Below are positions 35,764 through 46,987 of a DNA stretch of 64,000 bases, in pieces (position 1 is the stretch's first letter; each line of letters starts with the position of its first letter). The notes under the pieces were generated by a model. It was not told where the DNA came from. It saw nothing but the letters and a program-made list of their open reading frames with translations, and made no database searches. Location of the stretch: NCBI GenBank assembly GCA_037447655.1, contig JBBHKE010001241.1, positions 287,543-351,542 on the forward strand, given 5' to 3'. This DNA comes from Zygnema cylindricum (Eukaryota > Streptophyta > Zygnematophyceae > Zygnematales > Zygnemataceae). Made by a program: the position numbers and the translations under genes.

Positions 35764-38359
35764 ACAAAAACGGCAACGGTTATAGAAGTCGAGTTTTTTG
35801 TGACATTGTAGATTTTTAGGGTTTTGTGACATTGCGAAGTCATGCTACCTTATGACGTCATTAATACGTAAACTTCCCGCCATGGCTTCCCAATTTCTTT
35901 TTTTACCATTTATCATTGAAATGCCATCGGAATGAGACCAAAAATATATAAAAAAGAAAAAAATATCTTTCATTTGATACTATTATTGTTGCATTTCATT
36001 TAGAGATGAGAGAAAGAGGAGCGGTCGAATGAAATAGATGGGGAGAGACGAGGACGTTGTAAATTTTTACGAAGGACCCATGAATGAAAGTGGAGGTCCA
36101 AGACCCCAACGATTTTTTTTCCGTACATGGTTGTCATTTTTGTACGTACATGCGCATGACGAGCATGTAAAAAATAGCATGTACTCTCCCTCATTCAAAA
36201 AAAATTGAAGACGTTTCACGCGTGCAATACTTGCTTTCTATTTGTCGATAGGGTGTTATTTTGGTTAAAATCAGATCGCGATTTGATTCCAGTGCAAGTG
36301 TGAAGATGAGCTGGAAGTGGGTCGCGATGATAATAACGCCAAATTGCCGTAATTTCCAAGTTTCAAAATGACACAAAATGTACTTGTGTTTTTGCCAATT
36401 TTCGTACGGTGTAATATTTTCTCGTTGGAAGTCCCATTTTTTGTGAAAATGACGGAAAAAAACTCTTACTTGAACACATGGGAACACACCCTAACTGAGT
36501 CTAAAGCTTTAGGGGAGTGTTGGTTTTAGAAAGCTTTATCCTCAGTAGATGGGGTTGTGAGGGGAGCTTTAGGACTTAGAATATTTTTTTCTAAGTCAGA
36601 TGTAATACTTACCGTTGATTGTGTTACAGTAGTAGAAGGACAATAGAGTGTATCGTACTTCTACAGGGACACGCGTCGTTACTTGAGGACAGTGCAGGTA
36701 TTTCGGAATGGCGCCGACGCCCACATACACTTGTCACACATCGAACGAGTGGAGTCTCAGAATCAAACGGACGGAGTCTGAACCAAACTTCGGGGAAATG
36801 TCTTTTACGGTATCAAGTATGAATTGTTGATGCGAATCGAGTTGACAGATAAGATTCGAGCGGGGACCACAATTGACGAAGTACGCCGTACGCACTCAAG
36901 AGTTTCGTACTACATGACCACAGTCAACTGGACTTTTATGACCAACGCTGACTAAGCGACGACAACATTAGTTGTACAGTTTGTATCTGTATATATTTGG
37001 ATAACAATTGTTTGTAGTTTAGCCCAATAGGAAATAGTGTTTCACTATTAATTTAGTGGCAAGTAGCAATTAGGATTTTGGAAGTACTATCAGTACAGTG
37101 ACGTACAGTTTAGGTACTTCGTCGTATCACAGTACAGTACTACTATTCTAGGTGTAGACACCTGATTTGATAGTGAGCAGTAGACACTCACTCAGTGTAT
37201 AAAGTTTAGGACTTTGAGAAATTTATGTATCCAGTTTTGGGACTATGATAATCTAAGGGCAGTTTTTGGGAAACTTCCAGATGCTATGTCTTATGGTTTA
37301 CCGGGTCAATCAAACTGTAATTTTGGAAATTGACAGTGTGTATGGTGTACTATATGTGTGTTGAAATTGGTGTAAATTGGACCTCTGGGTTGCACTTGGT
37401 GGTGTCTTGAAAACAGCTGTCTGATAGGATACTTGTTAGCTTCTTTTATAATCATGTCAACTTCTACAACTATTGTTGCAGCTCCATTTGCACCAATTGT
37501 CATAGAACAACATTTAATAGAACCAAACTTCTACCAGTAAAAAATATTCTAATTTCCTAAAAGAAACTCAAATCGTAAAATAGAAAACAAAAACGCAAAA
37601 TCATGCCTCAATTTGGAGAATTTATAAGCCATTGATTTGCTTTAGGCAAGTTTTTTTTTTTTTAACAATCAATTGCATGCATAACTCTTTCTATAATACA
37701 TTCAATTTGTCGAGTGAAACAAACTTTGGTGATAAAAAATTTGGGCCCAAAGCCTGAATTGTAAAAATCTTACAATTTGTATTTTTTTCAATCTAATATT
37801 ACCAAGCTTCATTTGCAATTCCTTGTGTAAAATTGATAAACTTATTGTTTACTATTAGTTGTTTCTGTGATTCTCGCTTTTGATGAATTTTGCTTTTGAT
37901 TTTGTTATAATGGCTTATATCTCAAAGTCAACTCTCTCCTCTCTCTCTCTCCCTCTCTCCTCTCTCCCTCTCTCTCTCTCCCCCAATCTCTCCCTCTCTC
38001 TTCCTTTCTCTCCCTCTCTCTCGCTCTCTCTCCCCTTTCTCTCCCTCTCCCGCTCTCCATCTCTCTCTCCCCCTCTCTCCCTTTCTCTCCCTCTCACTCC
38101 TCTTTTTGTAAATTTTGTAAATTCTGTAAATTCTGCCAGATATGTAAACGATGTAAATGATGCAAATGATGTAAATGATGTAACTTTTGTAAAATTTGGA
38201 AAACTATGTTAATCAGCCGGCTGTTCTCCCATTTAATTCATCTTTTCTTCATCCCGTTTTTTTTCTTGCAGCGTCTTCCTTTTACAGTGTTCTTTGTGGG
38301 CAGTATGGCTTCCACAATTCATGTTTCTATGGTTTTCCACTCCTACATTCTTTCCGTTA
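35764..38359 (+). repeat. 2.6-kb direct repeat, copy 2
   Basis: Counterpart of 12092-14696. Internal parts: foldback right arm (35764-36200), polypurine tract/LTR from 36518, gag start 37454-37540, CT array 37935-38097. After 38359 the two copies part: TTACTTTAATTC here, TTATCTGTTCAGG in copy 1. Confidence 0.9.
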
Positions 38360-38604
38360 CTTTAATTCAATCAACGTATGATAAATCATTGTTGAGTTTG
38401 AAATAGATTGTAATGTTGTAGCATGAAAGAGTTTGTAATGTGTTTGTGTTGTTGCATTGAATCATGTCATGGTTCATGTTGTAAAGCGTGTAATCCACAA
38501 TAGTACGCTTTTCAGTTGAACATGAACCGATAAAGTTAATCAGTATATAAATAAGAGAACGTTGTTCGCCCCTCTGCAAAACCTTATATAGGCGGTAGGC
38601 GGTG

Positions 38605-39067
38605 TGTCTGTCAAGGATTTTTTCCGTCCGTCCGCAGTACGGACCGCCGTACCGCTGGCACAATGTAACCGGACCGCCGTACTGCTGGCACAATGTAACG
38701 GTGCCACCCGTACCGCCGTACGGATGGCATAATCTTACGTTGCCAGTTGTCGGTGTGCAGACCACCGTCCGGCTGGCATACTCTAACATTGCCAACCGTC
38801 GGTGTGCAGAGAGTCGTACGGTTGGCGTAATCTAACGTTGCCGTGAGTCGTGTGCAGACCGCCGTACGGATGGCGTAATCTAACGTTGTGCGTCGCTGTG
38901 CAGATCGCCGTACGGATGGGCTAATGTAACATTGCCGTGCGTCGCTGTGCAGACCGCCGTACGGATGGCGTAAGGTATCATTGCCAACCGTCGCTGTGCA
39001 AGCCGCGTACGGTTGGCACAATGTAACGTTGCCAACCGTCGAAGGCCGCCGTGCCGCTGGCAGAATG
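38605..39067. repeat. 48-bp minisatellite, left part
   Basis: Nine to ten imperfect units, spacing 47-49 bp, each with GTGCAGACCGCCGTACGG, TGGC and TAATCTAACGTTGCC. Many carry the CCGTACGG palindrome. GC-rich against its surroundings. Confidence 0.85.
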
Positions 39068-39069
39068 TA

Positions 39070-39606
39070 CACCGCGAATCGTTATTAGAGTATATAACTC
39101 TAATTGGGTCCCTGAAATTTTGATTTTTTTTCCTAAATAGGATACATGATTTAAATTTTTCCTACACGTTAGTTAAGGTACCTTACATCATAGCGTAAAA
39201 AATGAAATTACAATAAGATCTAAATAGTGTGATGTACGGTCAATGTCAGACCGTACATAAATGTACCTTTTAAAGTGATTTTTTTACAAAAAAATGAATT
39301 AAATCAGATGCGCACGCATAAGAACGTGCACTCAAAAAAAGGAATTAGTCTGACAAGTAAATTAGTCTGACATGTACGGAAATGTAAACTTCACGACGGC
39401 GTACGATTTTTAATATTTTGTACGAATACATATATTAATGTATACAATCGTACGGAGAATATTTAGTTTTTGTTGTTCCCAAATTAACATTAAGCCGAAA
39501 TTACAATACACCTTTTAAAAAAAAAATCAAATTCTTAATTAGCATCAATCACAGTAAATTACCTTCAACACTATTTAAACTTTGACACTAATAACGATTC
39601 GCGGTG
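39070..39606. mobile_element. MITE, CACCG-TIR family, copy inserted in the minisatellite (537 bp)
   Basis: TIRs CACCGCGAATCGTTATTAG and CTAATAACGATTCGCGGTG are perfect inverses. TA lies on both sides and minisatellite sequence resumes at once. Best-preserved copy in the window. Confidence 0.92.
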
Positions 39607-39745
39607 TAACGTTGCCGTGCGATCGTCCGCAGTACGGACCGCCGTACCGCTGGCACAACGTGACGCTGTCGTGCGTCAGCGGTACAGACCTCCAAACCGC
39701 TAGCACAACTGACGTTGCTGTACGTCAGCAGTACGGGCATGATAA
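39607..39745. repeat. 48-bp minisatellite, right part
   Basis: Continues the array after the MITE: ACGTTGCCGTGCG..., GTACGGACCGCCGTACCG and two more decayed units. Confidence 0.8.
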
Positions 39746-39753
39746 ACTTGACA

Positions 39754-40235
39754 GTACAATTACTCTAATTCGGTCGCTCGAAATTCCGACTCTATCACAT
39801 CAAATAGAGTAAATGATTCTAATTTTTTCATTATGCTATTTAAGGTAAGGTTTAATTAGCGCTTTTAATTCTAATACATGTTCGTTTTAAATAGTGTGGA
39901 GTACGGACAACGTCCGACCGTGCAAAATTGTACCTTTATAAGTCAAAAAGTACAAATAATGATTTAATACTGGCCATTATCATGTAACTGCGTTTTAACA
40001 AACCGCGTAATGCAAAAGTCATAGTGACGAAAAACTGTACGATTTGTCAGATTCTGTACGAATAACTTATTTACAGTAGAGGATATTAGCTTGCCAAATT
40101 AGAGTACACCGCATAAATTAGAGTCAATTCCTTTTTGAAACAGTTCTATCACATAAATAAGAGTAAATTACTCTAATTATATTTTTCTCTTTTTTTACTC
40201 TAATTTTTTCATTACTCTAATTACGATGCGCGGTG
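39754..40235. mobile_element. degenerate compound MITE copy, CACCG-TIR family
   Basis: The interior matches the family (GTACGGACAACGTCCGACCG). The left TIR is lost. The right end TTACGATGCGCGGTG plus TA is kept. A short inner copy with its own left end CACCGCATAAATTAGAG starts at 40107. Confidence 0.6.
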
Positions 40236-40237
40236 TA

Positions 40238-40601
40238 GTGTTAGGTATCGGGTAAATTAATATCGCGATAATCGATCGAGCAGAATCCTCGATATATCCT
40301 ACCGGGACCAACATAAACTATCGCGATATACATCGCAAAAAATGGGTGTCCGTACAGCTAAAGTACATAAATCGTACGAAAAATCGACGGAAAATCGTAC
40401 GGATACCCCCCCCCCCCCCCCCTGGGGGAGCCCCACAGGGGGGGGGGGGGGGGGGTGGAAAAAAAAAAGGGGAAAAAAAAAAAAATCGCGTGGGTATCCG
40501 GATATTTAGCTTATAGGTACATGGATTCGATATATCGATTATCGGATCCCAAAAATTTGATATATATCGAATATCGACAATAAGTCCTCGATACCCAACA
40601 C
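40238..40601. mobile_element. TATCGA-rich TIR element, complete copy (364 bp)
   Basis: Ends GTGTTAGGTATCGGG and CCTCGATACCCAACAC, flanked by TA at 40236-40237 and 40602-40603, lying exactly between two CACCG-type MITE ends. The interior holds an odd C17...G18 hairpin. No transposase. Confidence 0.8.
40406..40455. repeat. poly-C / poly-G hairpin
   Basis: Seventeen C, then TGGGGGAGCCCCACA, then eighteen G, followed by A-rich runs. This is either a real hairpin hot spot or an assembly artefact. Confidence 0.7.
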
Positions 40602-40603
40602 TA

Positions 40604-41162
40604 CACCGCCAATCGCTATTACTGTAGTGTACGCTAATTCCGTCCGGTTTTTTTTTTTTATTCTCCATTAGCGTAGTTCATTCTATTTTTTTCTTTACTC
40701 TATTTAGGGTTAATTTTTTATTACCGTACAAAACAGAAGTATGTCATCATTTAATTACTATGGTGTACGGACAGTGTCAGACCGTACAAAATTGTACCTT
40801 TTTAAGTGAAAATGTATAATTAATGAGTTTTAGTAACCGCGGACGCATGAGAATGTGCGCTCTAAAAAGGGGATATAACCGGGTTGTCAAATATCACACT
40901 CGCACACATTCGTCTAGCAACCACGTTTCGATTATGTGAACATACGATTTGTGTACGATTTGTCAGATTTTGTACGAATACCTATATTAGTGTAAGCATG
41001 TTTGCGACCGACTTTTATTTTTTTCAAAGACCCAAATTAGAATTATTAAACAATTAAAATGTATGTTTTTCATTCAAAATTTTCAAATTCTTAATTAGCG
41101 TAAACCACCGTAATTGTTCATATACGCTAAATAAACTTCTACGCTAATAGCGATTGGCGGTG
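40604..41162. mobile_element. MITE, CACCG-TIR family, 559-bp copy
   Basis: TIRs CACCGCCAATCGCTATTA and CTAATAGCGATTGGCGGTG with TA on both sides. The interior is homologous to 7938-8449. Confidence 0.88.
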
Positions 41163-41260
41163 TAGTTGACAGGGTACATGCCCGTGTAACGGGCGTTGAT
41201 TTACTAGTGGAGGAAAAAGACAGAAAATAACTGTAACTTTAGCACATGCGAAAGTACCCT

Positions 41261-41459
41261 CACTGTTAATGTTTTTTTCTTCCACTTAAAACCTTTTTCC
41301 GTACACACTTGTCGGATTGTTGATCTGACGGTTGCGATTGAAACGTAAGTTTCCCAGCTACTAATTGGCGGTTTCAAATTGAAAATCGAGCACGTGTGTA
41401 CGGAGAAAAGGTGTTTTAAGTGGTGAAAAAAATATTAACCCTAATAGCGATTCACGCTG
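41261..41459. mobile_element. short hairpin MITE, sub-family of CACCG-TIR (left TIR damaged)
   Basis: The interior forms a long inverted repeat: CCACTTAAAACC...TTTCCGTACACACTTGTCGG pairs with CACGTGTGTACGGAGAAAAG...TTTTAAGTGG. The right end is CTAATAGCGATTCACGCTG plus TA. Confidence 0.7.
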
Positions 41460-41461
41460 TA

Positions 41462-42700
41462 GTAGTCATATTTATGGTGGAGTTGCACAGCGATAGAGAG
41501 GGAATTGAATGGGCATCGAAATGGCCAGAAGAAAAAAACTTTCGGAAAACTGAGTTCGAAAGGGCTAATGGGGGTAAAACGGTCTAAACGGCACGAAAAT
41601 TTAAAGAACCTAATTCGATGTACCATTTTATGCATTAAAGACCAATTGTCTTACCCGCGTCCGCAAATTTTTGGTTGGTCCGCTCTCAGCCAATAGATTT
41701 CCTTTTCCGTGAAATTTCCATTTTTTGTCGTCCCCAACGCTCGTGAAGAAAATATCTTGCCGGTCGGTACGACCCACTTCCACGACAAAAAAAGTCATCT
41801 TCAACCTTACGTTTAAAACACATGCGCGATGTGTTTTAAAACTAGGTATTTTCGATAAACAAATAGGAACATATATTCGCACGTGCCGTAATTTTCGAAA
41901 ATTTTCATACGATTTCCAAGGACAAAGAAAAGTACAGAATTCGCTATGTTTTGTCCGTTTGCGATCGAATAAGACAACTAAAAGTACAAATTTTGTTTAG
42001 TTTTATCTGTTTTCGTCCAGTACGGATTTGTTTTTGCAGGGGTCTTCAAATTCCGATGCGATTTCACGTCGACCGGATAGGAGACGCGAAGGCAAAGCGC
42101 ATCTTCTTCAAGCGTGAAACGGCACAGGCTGGAAGGCGGTACGTCTACAATGTCACGGTAAGACATGCGACGTCACAAGCAGTTCCAAAAAATAACGTGC
42201 GACCACAAATTGTAGACGTTGACAACCGTCACAGGTATTGATGACGTATACAATCGTCACAAGCGTAAGCTACGATTTCGTCCTTACATAGGGACACTTG
42301 AAAACCGGGTCCGGCGGATCCGCGCTAAAATACAAAGTAAGTTCGCTAAGTTACAGGTACATGGGGACATACCCTTACGCCTCCTAGTCGAGCTTGTCCG
42401 TCGGTCCGTACGCCATGCGTGTACTGCATCTCACGCCCTCACTACTTCCATTTGACTTTTTGAAGTCCTTTAACTTAACCGCCACGCCCGTCCAAGTCCT
42501 CGTACCGCTGTTTCCACCACGTCAGTACGCCTAGTAGGATTTCTGCTGTCTTTTTATGCCACGTAGACTCATTTCCTACTACCGACCTGCTGAACTGGCT
42601 GGCCGCGGCCGAGCGAAGCGCAACACTGCCACGTGCTAGATCTCATCTTCCGGATGGTGGCAGTTTCTGACCGCCCTGCGAAGTAAATATCGTGCGACGT
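41462..42700. other. upstream region of the ACD gene, no gene supported
   Basis: Two segments look exon-like by splice-site pattern (42041-42158 after TTTTTGCAG; 42236-42335 before GTAAGT), but their phases do not join and no domain is recognised. GC content rises towards 42700. Confidence 0.35.
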
Positions 42701-42737
42701 GTACGTGCGACCTTGCCAAAATATCCGTACCTTTCCC

Positions 42738-42744
42738 TATATAG
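42738..42744 (+). promoter_or_regulatory. TATA box candidate of the ACD-domain gene
   Basis: TATATAG, in a CCCTATATAGAG context about 390 bp before the proposed ATG. CACGTG (G-box) cores occur at about 42630 upstream, and at 42952 and 42972 in the presumed 5' UTR. Confidence 0.45.
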
Positions 42745-42995
42745 AGCGTCGTCGCCCCGAGGCCCGAGCCGCGCGAATCCACCGCACGCTCTCGGGCTGC
42801 TCCTCCCACGGCCGCAGGAAAGCGCACGAGACGTCACGGACGGCCCTCGGTCCGTACGACAGCTCCTTGGTTCGGACGCCGGAACGCCCATTCTTGCTTC
42901 TCACGTGCGAAACGAAACCCACCGAGGAGAAAGCGACTGCCTCGCGCCTGCCACGTGTCTATCACATCGCACGCGCTGCCACGTGTCGTCGTCTC

Positions 42996-43097
42996 ATGGC
43001 TCCTCATCCGCCTCCCGCTCTCAAGCTTTCTCCAGCGCACAACAGGTTCCTTCCGCGCATCCTCTCTGCCTCTGCAGCTTCTGTTGAATTCACCTGA
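42996..43097 (+). promoter_or_regulatory. upstream ORF in the 5' leader of the ACD-domain gene
   Basis: An ATG opens a 33-codon frame (MAPHPPPALKLSP...) that ends in TGA 28 bp before the main ATG and is in a different frame. If the TATA at 42738 is used, this uORF lies in the leader and could lower translation. Confidence 0.35.
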
Positions 43098-43125
43098 AAG
43101 TCCTGTCCATTTCACCTGGGATTTG

Positions 43126-44930
43126 ATGGATTCTCCTGCCTCTCCCCATAACCAGTCTGCTGTCGTTTCTGCCAGGTGTCCGCCGCAAAAACGGCCACGT
43201 GTCCCCAAAATGCAAACTCTCGTGGACGCCCTCTCCCTCGCCTGGATCCACAGTGGCTCTCCGTCTTCCAACGCTGCCACGTCAGCGAGTACTTCCTGCC
43301 ACGTCAGCATTCCTTCCTGCCATGGCAGTAATTCCGCCTGCCACGTCAGCAGGAAACTTTCCTGCCACCGACCGAAAGCCAGCCACGGAGACGCCAGCCT
43401 GTACTTTTCCACACGTGTGAAGAACGAGCCGAAGCCGCCTCTGATTGGCTCGCAGAAGTCGGCTTTCAAAGTGCCTCGCCCGGTGGAAAATTTCGCTAGG
43501 AGAAGCAAAGCGAAGGAGGGGGGGGGAGAAGGGAGGGAAAATCTTAAGAAAGAGGGACTCTTTTTGTCGCTTTCTGTGGAATCAAGTTCTGCGACAAAAA
43601 ATAACGTGGGAAATGAAATTGGGGTTAAGGGGAAAACGGAAAAGGACAAAAGAGATGAAGAGGAGGGAGCCATGGAGGCCGATCTTTGTTGCCACGAGAG
43701 ACTGAGTGTCGAACCAGAAGAGACAAAAACTGGAATAGGAGAGGGGCTTCTGAAGGAGACACGTGGCAGGAGAGAAATTCCAGACCTTAACATGGTCCCT
43801 GAAACTCCTCGGAGTGACGTCACATATGCTGACATCCCACACACTGATGTCACACATGCTGACGTCAGAGGTGCTGATGTCAGAGGTATTGGCGTCAGAG
43901 ATGCTGATGTCAGCAACGCTGATGTCAAGCATGCTGACGTCAGGTCAGAGGAGTGCAACATCAGCACGAAGGTTCAGATGGGAGAAGGATGTTTTGAAAT
44001 TTACGCCCTCGTTCCAGGTGGGTACAAATGGGGTGGAAGAAGTGGGAATCTCGGGATATTTTTCCAGTTTTGGGTATCGACTCTTTTTGTTTGAAGGATT
44101 TTTTATTATTTGTTTTCTTCGTCCTCCTTTATTTTTTTCTTGTTGTTTGTTTGTTTTGTTTTGTTTTTTTTTGTTTTTGTGTGAGTGTGGCTGTGCTTTC
44201 AAACTTTTTTTTTTGTTTGTTTGTTTCTCTTTTGGATTATAGTTTCTTGGTTTTGGTTTTTTGGGATGTTCTGAATTGGCGTATTTTGGTACGTAAATTA
44301 TCCTCGCTAATTACGGAGGGTAGAAATGTGAAAATAGACAAATGTGAAAATTAGACAACATTTTTTTTCTCCCTTCCCTGCCCTAACTTTTCTTCTTCCT
44401 TTTTTTTGGGTTTTGGACAGGATTGGGACCATGTGAAATTTTTGTAAAATTTGAATCAAAAGGGAAAGTTGTTATCGTGGGGTCGCCCGAAAACAAAAAC
44501 AACTTTTTTGGGATAACTCCATTTGTGAAGGTAAGAAATAGAAGTAGATTGTTTTTATTTTTAGTATATCAATTCTCCTTAAACTTTTAATTATTGTTAC
44601 TTTCTTTAAAAAGTGCCCCTGAATGTTTAATAGAAATTAGAAATCGAAGTCTTTGGTTTGCTCTCCTCTCCCTCTCCCTCTATGTTTAATTTTCCCCTTT
44701 CCCTTTGTCTCTGTCTTTTTTTTTCGGTCGCTTTCCTGCTCCTCAACTCACCCTCTTTTCTTCTCTCTCCCTTACTCTCTCTGTTTGATTCTCCTCCTCT
44801 TCCTCTCGCTTTTCTTTCCTTTTGACAGGAAATCGCCCTCCCAAAGAAAATCGATACTCGATCTTCAACGGCTCTTTTGGCGTACCACGGTCAACTCTAT
44901 ATTCGTGCGAATATCGAATCGGAATCTTAA
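43126..44930 (+). CDS. protein with C-terminal alpha-crystallin (Hsp20-like) domain of ARID3 type, complete
   Basis: Exons 43126-44017, 44421-44530 and 44829-44930; GT-AG introns, phases agree, 367 aa. Residues 283-365, spread over the exon joins, read FEIYALVPG|LGPCEIFVKF...VVIVGSPE...FFGITPFVK|EIALPKKID...ALLAYHGQLYIRANI. That is a beta-sandwich ACD pattern, closest by memory to the ACD that follows the ARID domain in plant ARID-HSP20 proteins. No ARID is present here. Other parts: basic KRPRVPK (possible NLS), a Ser/Cys/His repeat (CHVS, 43250-43350), acidic/basic linkers, DLNMVP at 220-225 (fits the DLNxxP repressor motif) and nine ADV-type pentads (43814-43945). Probably nuclear, perhaps in chromatin or repression; function is inferred. 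The frame is open to 42955 upstream, so the start could lie earlier. Confidence 0.78.
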
Positions 44931-45011
44931 AATTTCCTCCCTAAAGTTTTTCATTTGATTACTTCGTCGTCGAGACAATCATTCGATCCTCTGTGTAGTT
45001 TATGTACTTGT

Positions 45012-45017
45012 AATAAA
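45012..45017 (+). terminator. polyadenylation signal candidate of the ACD gene
   Basis: AATAAA, 82 bp after the stop codon, in an AT-rich 3' flank. Confidence 0.4.
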
Positions 45018-45019
45018 AA

Positions 45020-46190
45020 CAGGTCGATGTCGTTGGGTATATTGAGTACAAAATATAAAATAAGTGAAGGTTATACAACAAATAAAGTGGCTTTGTTTGT
45101 ATTGTACTATAGTTTCAGTCATGTCACAAGTTTCGCGAAAGCGGCGGGTTTATTTTGTAGTGTGACTTATGTCACAGGGTACTTGTTCAGTCTAATGTTC
45201 AATCTTTTCGAGATTATTTTTTAAGTTCTTGTGACATGACACACTACTATCTACAACATTTCTCGCAATTGTAAAATATAATAAGAGGTCTTTAATTCTC
45301 CAAAGGGGATAGAAGGCTATGAAGGTGTGAAAAGAAATGTCTAGGAAACACTTGACTTTGTAATGATAAAACTCTAATAAAGTGTTACCATGATCTTTTA
45401 ATTTGCGCTTTTGATAAGGTTTTGTTATCATTGCTTTGTTGTTTATGGTTCCTTTTTTATTTTACCCTTCATGTTTTTGCCATGTTATTTTGTTTCCATT
45501 GTGATGTTCGGCATTTCTTTGACTTGTTCATCTTTCATGGTAATTGCGGATGTAATTCTTCATCATTTGTGCGATAAGGTAGCATGTCAGGTAGGCTTTA
45601 TTTTATTTTCACGATTGAATCTATTCCTACTAGGCTCTTTACGATACTTTTTTGAATCGGCATGGTTAATTTTGAGCAGTGATGATGGAAAACAAAACTC
45701 CACAATTATTTTTTTGGTACAAATGTCGCATAATTGAGGATGGTAGATTTGAAGAGCGACACATCTTTTTGTAAATGATATTATATCATATATTACATAA
45801 ATACTATATTACAATACCATCTTTTGCATTTCTTTCAAGATAAGATTTGTCGGAAATGGTTATTTTTTTTAATGTAGTTTAGGGTCAGAGGGCATCTCAT
45901 CTTGCTCAATATACACATTTTCGCATGATGCTCGTCCCTATCTGTCAATGACCCGTTAACAATCTTTCCTTAGTCACATGGAAATTAGTGCTTTTGTTAA
46001 AATGTGATATTTAGTAATAGGAGGACAATTGCTATGGCTCTTCCCTCTCTTGATTCGCATACTTTTATAATTTTAAACAACTAGGAGGAATTTCAGTGCA
46101 TTATTTTGGTAAAAGTTGTATCGTTTTAGTAAATTTCAAATTATTGAGGTCGACACTGGTATCAAAATCATAACTATTTTTCCTATGAAG
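45020..46190. other. AT-rich intergenic region, nothing recognised
   Basis: Several short open frames with no recognisable protein pattern. Confidence 0.45.
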
Positions 46191-46194
46191 GTTC

Positions 46195-46425
46195 ACAATG
46201 AACTGTTATTAGCAATAGTAACACTATTTCAGTGCCGGATTATCTGGCCGCTCACCATAAAATACTATTCAATAATACTAATTTTTCCATTCATAAAACA
46301 CTAATTAGACAAATGGTGAATAACCATCTACATCGCCAGGTCCCAAAAATCGAGCCAATAAGTCTAATGTAAAACCCAAAACTAATTTATTCATTCTAAT
46401 ACCACTGTAGTAGTGATTCACGGTG
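46195..46425. mobile_element. possible CACCG-TIR MITE, worn
   Basis: Right end GTAGTAGTGATTCACGGTG plus TA; a weak left end near 46195 (CACAATGAACTGTTATTAG). Confidence 0.35.
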
Positions 46426-46819
46426 TACAATGCGACATTTATTTATGAAAATTACGACATGAATTTACGTATCGGTAACTGGCTCCTACGTTAAGTTGCC
46501 GTACACATGTTACGTCTAAAATGGAGTTGGTCCACTCTATTTTGATACTTTGTATAAAGGCACAGTGTTATACAAATTTTCCTTCGAATTTTCAGTCAAA
46601 AGATGAATGGAACATCAAAATTGTCGTTTGTGGGACACTATGAACAGTTTATGTAATCAAAAGGACTTGTCCCACCAATAGTAGCTACATTGCCCATCAT
46701 ATAATATATTCTGGCCCACTACCAATTTCCCCATCCATCCCACATGGTTCTTTTTCCTCTCCCGCGCTTTCACTTCCTCTCACCCTCCCAATTCCCATGG
46801 CTTCCTTGACTTATTGACC

Positions 46820-46963
46820 ATGTATGGAAGCCCTTCTTGTTCCCATCTCCCTCCCCCACCTCCACCCAAACCTGGTAAATCTTCTAGGCGTTTGGAATGT
46901 CCTGGGTGTCACAACCTTTTTGCCGCTGGGGCCGGTATTTCCCTTCACACACGGAGTTGTTGA
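46820..46963 (+). pseudogene. LINE N-terminal zinc finger
   Basis: 47 codons from ATG: a Pro-rich start, then CPGCHNLFAAGAGISLHTRSC, a C-X2-C-X12-H-X4-C finger, and a TGA. In intact relatives this finger is N-terminal to RT, so the TGA is probably a disabling mutation. Confidence 0.7.
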
Positions 46964-46987
46964 CATTGTATAACCCTGGGTGGTCCT

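Noticed and set aside
38611-39072. 153-codon minus-strand frame in the 48-bp minisatellite
   Set aside because: Unit length is a multiple of three with few stops; frame ends at the MITE insertion.
39070-41162. CRISPR-like array of spaced short repeats
   Set aside because: Repeats are inverted TIRs of MITEs with TA flanks, in a eukaryotic genome; no direct repeat-spacer pattern.
42041-42341. Two extra exons (RFHVDRIGDAKAKRIFF...; YNRHKRKLRFRPYIG...) upstream of the ACD gene, possibly an ARID
   Set aside because: Splice phases do not join, and neither segment has ARID helices. Left as unannotated sequence.
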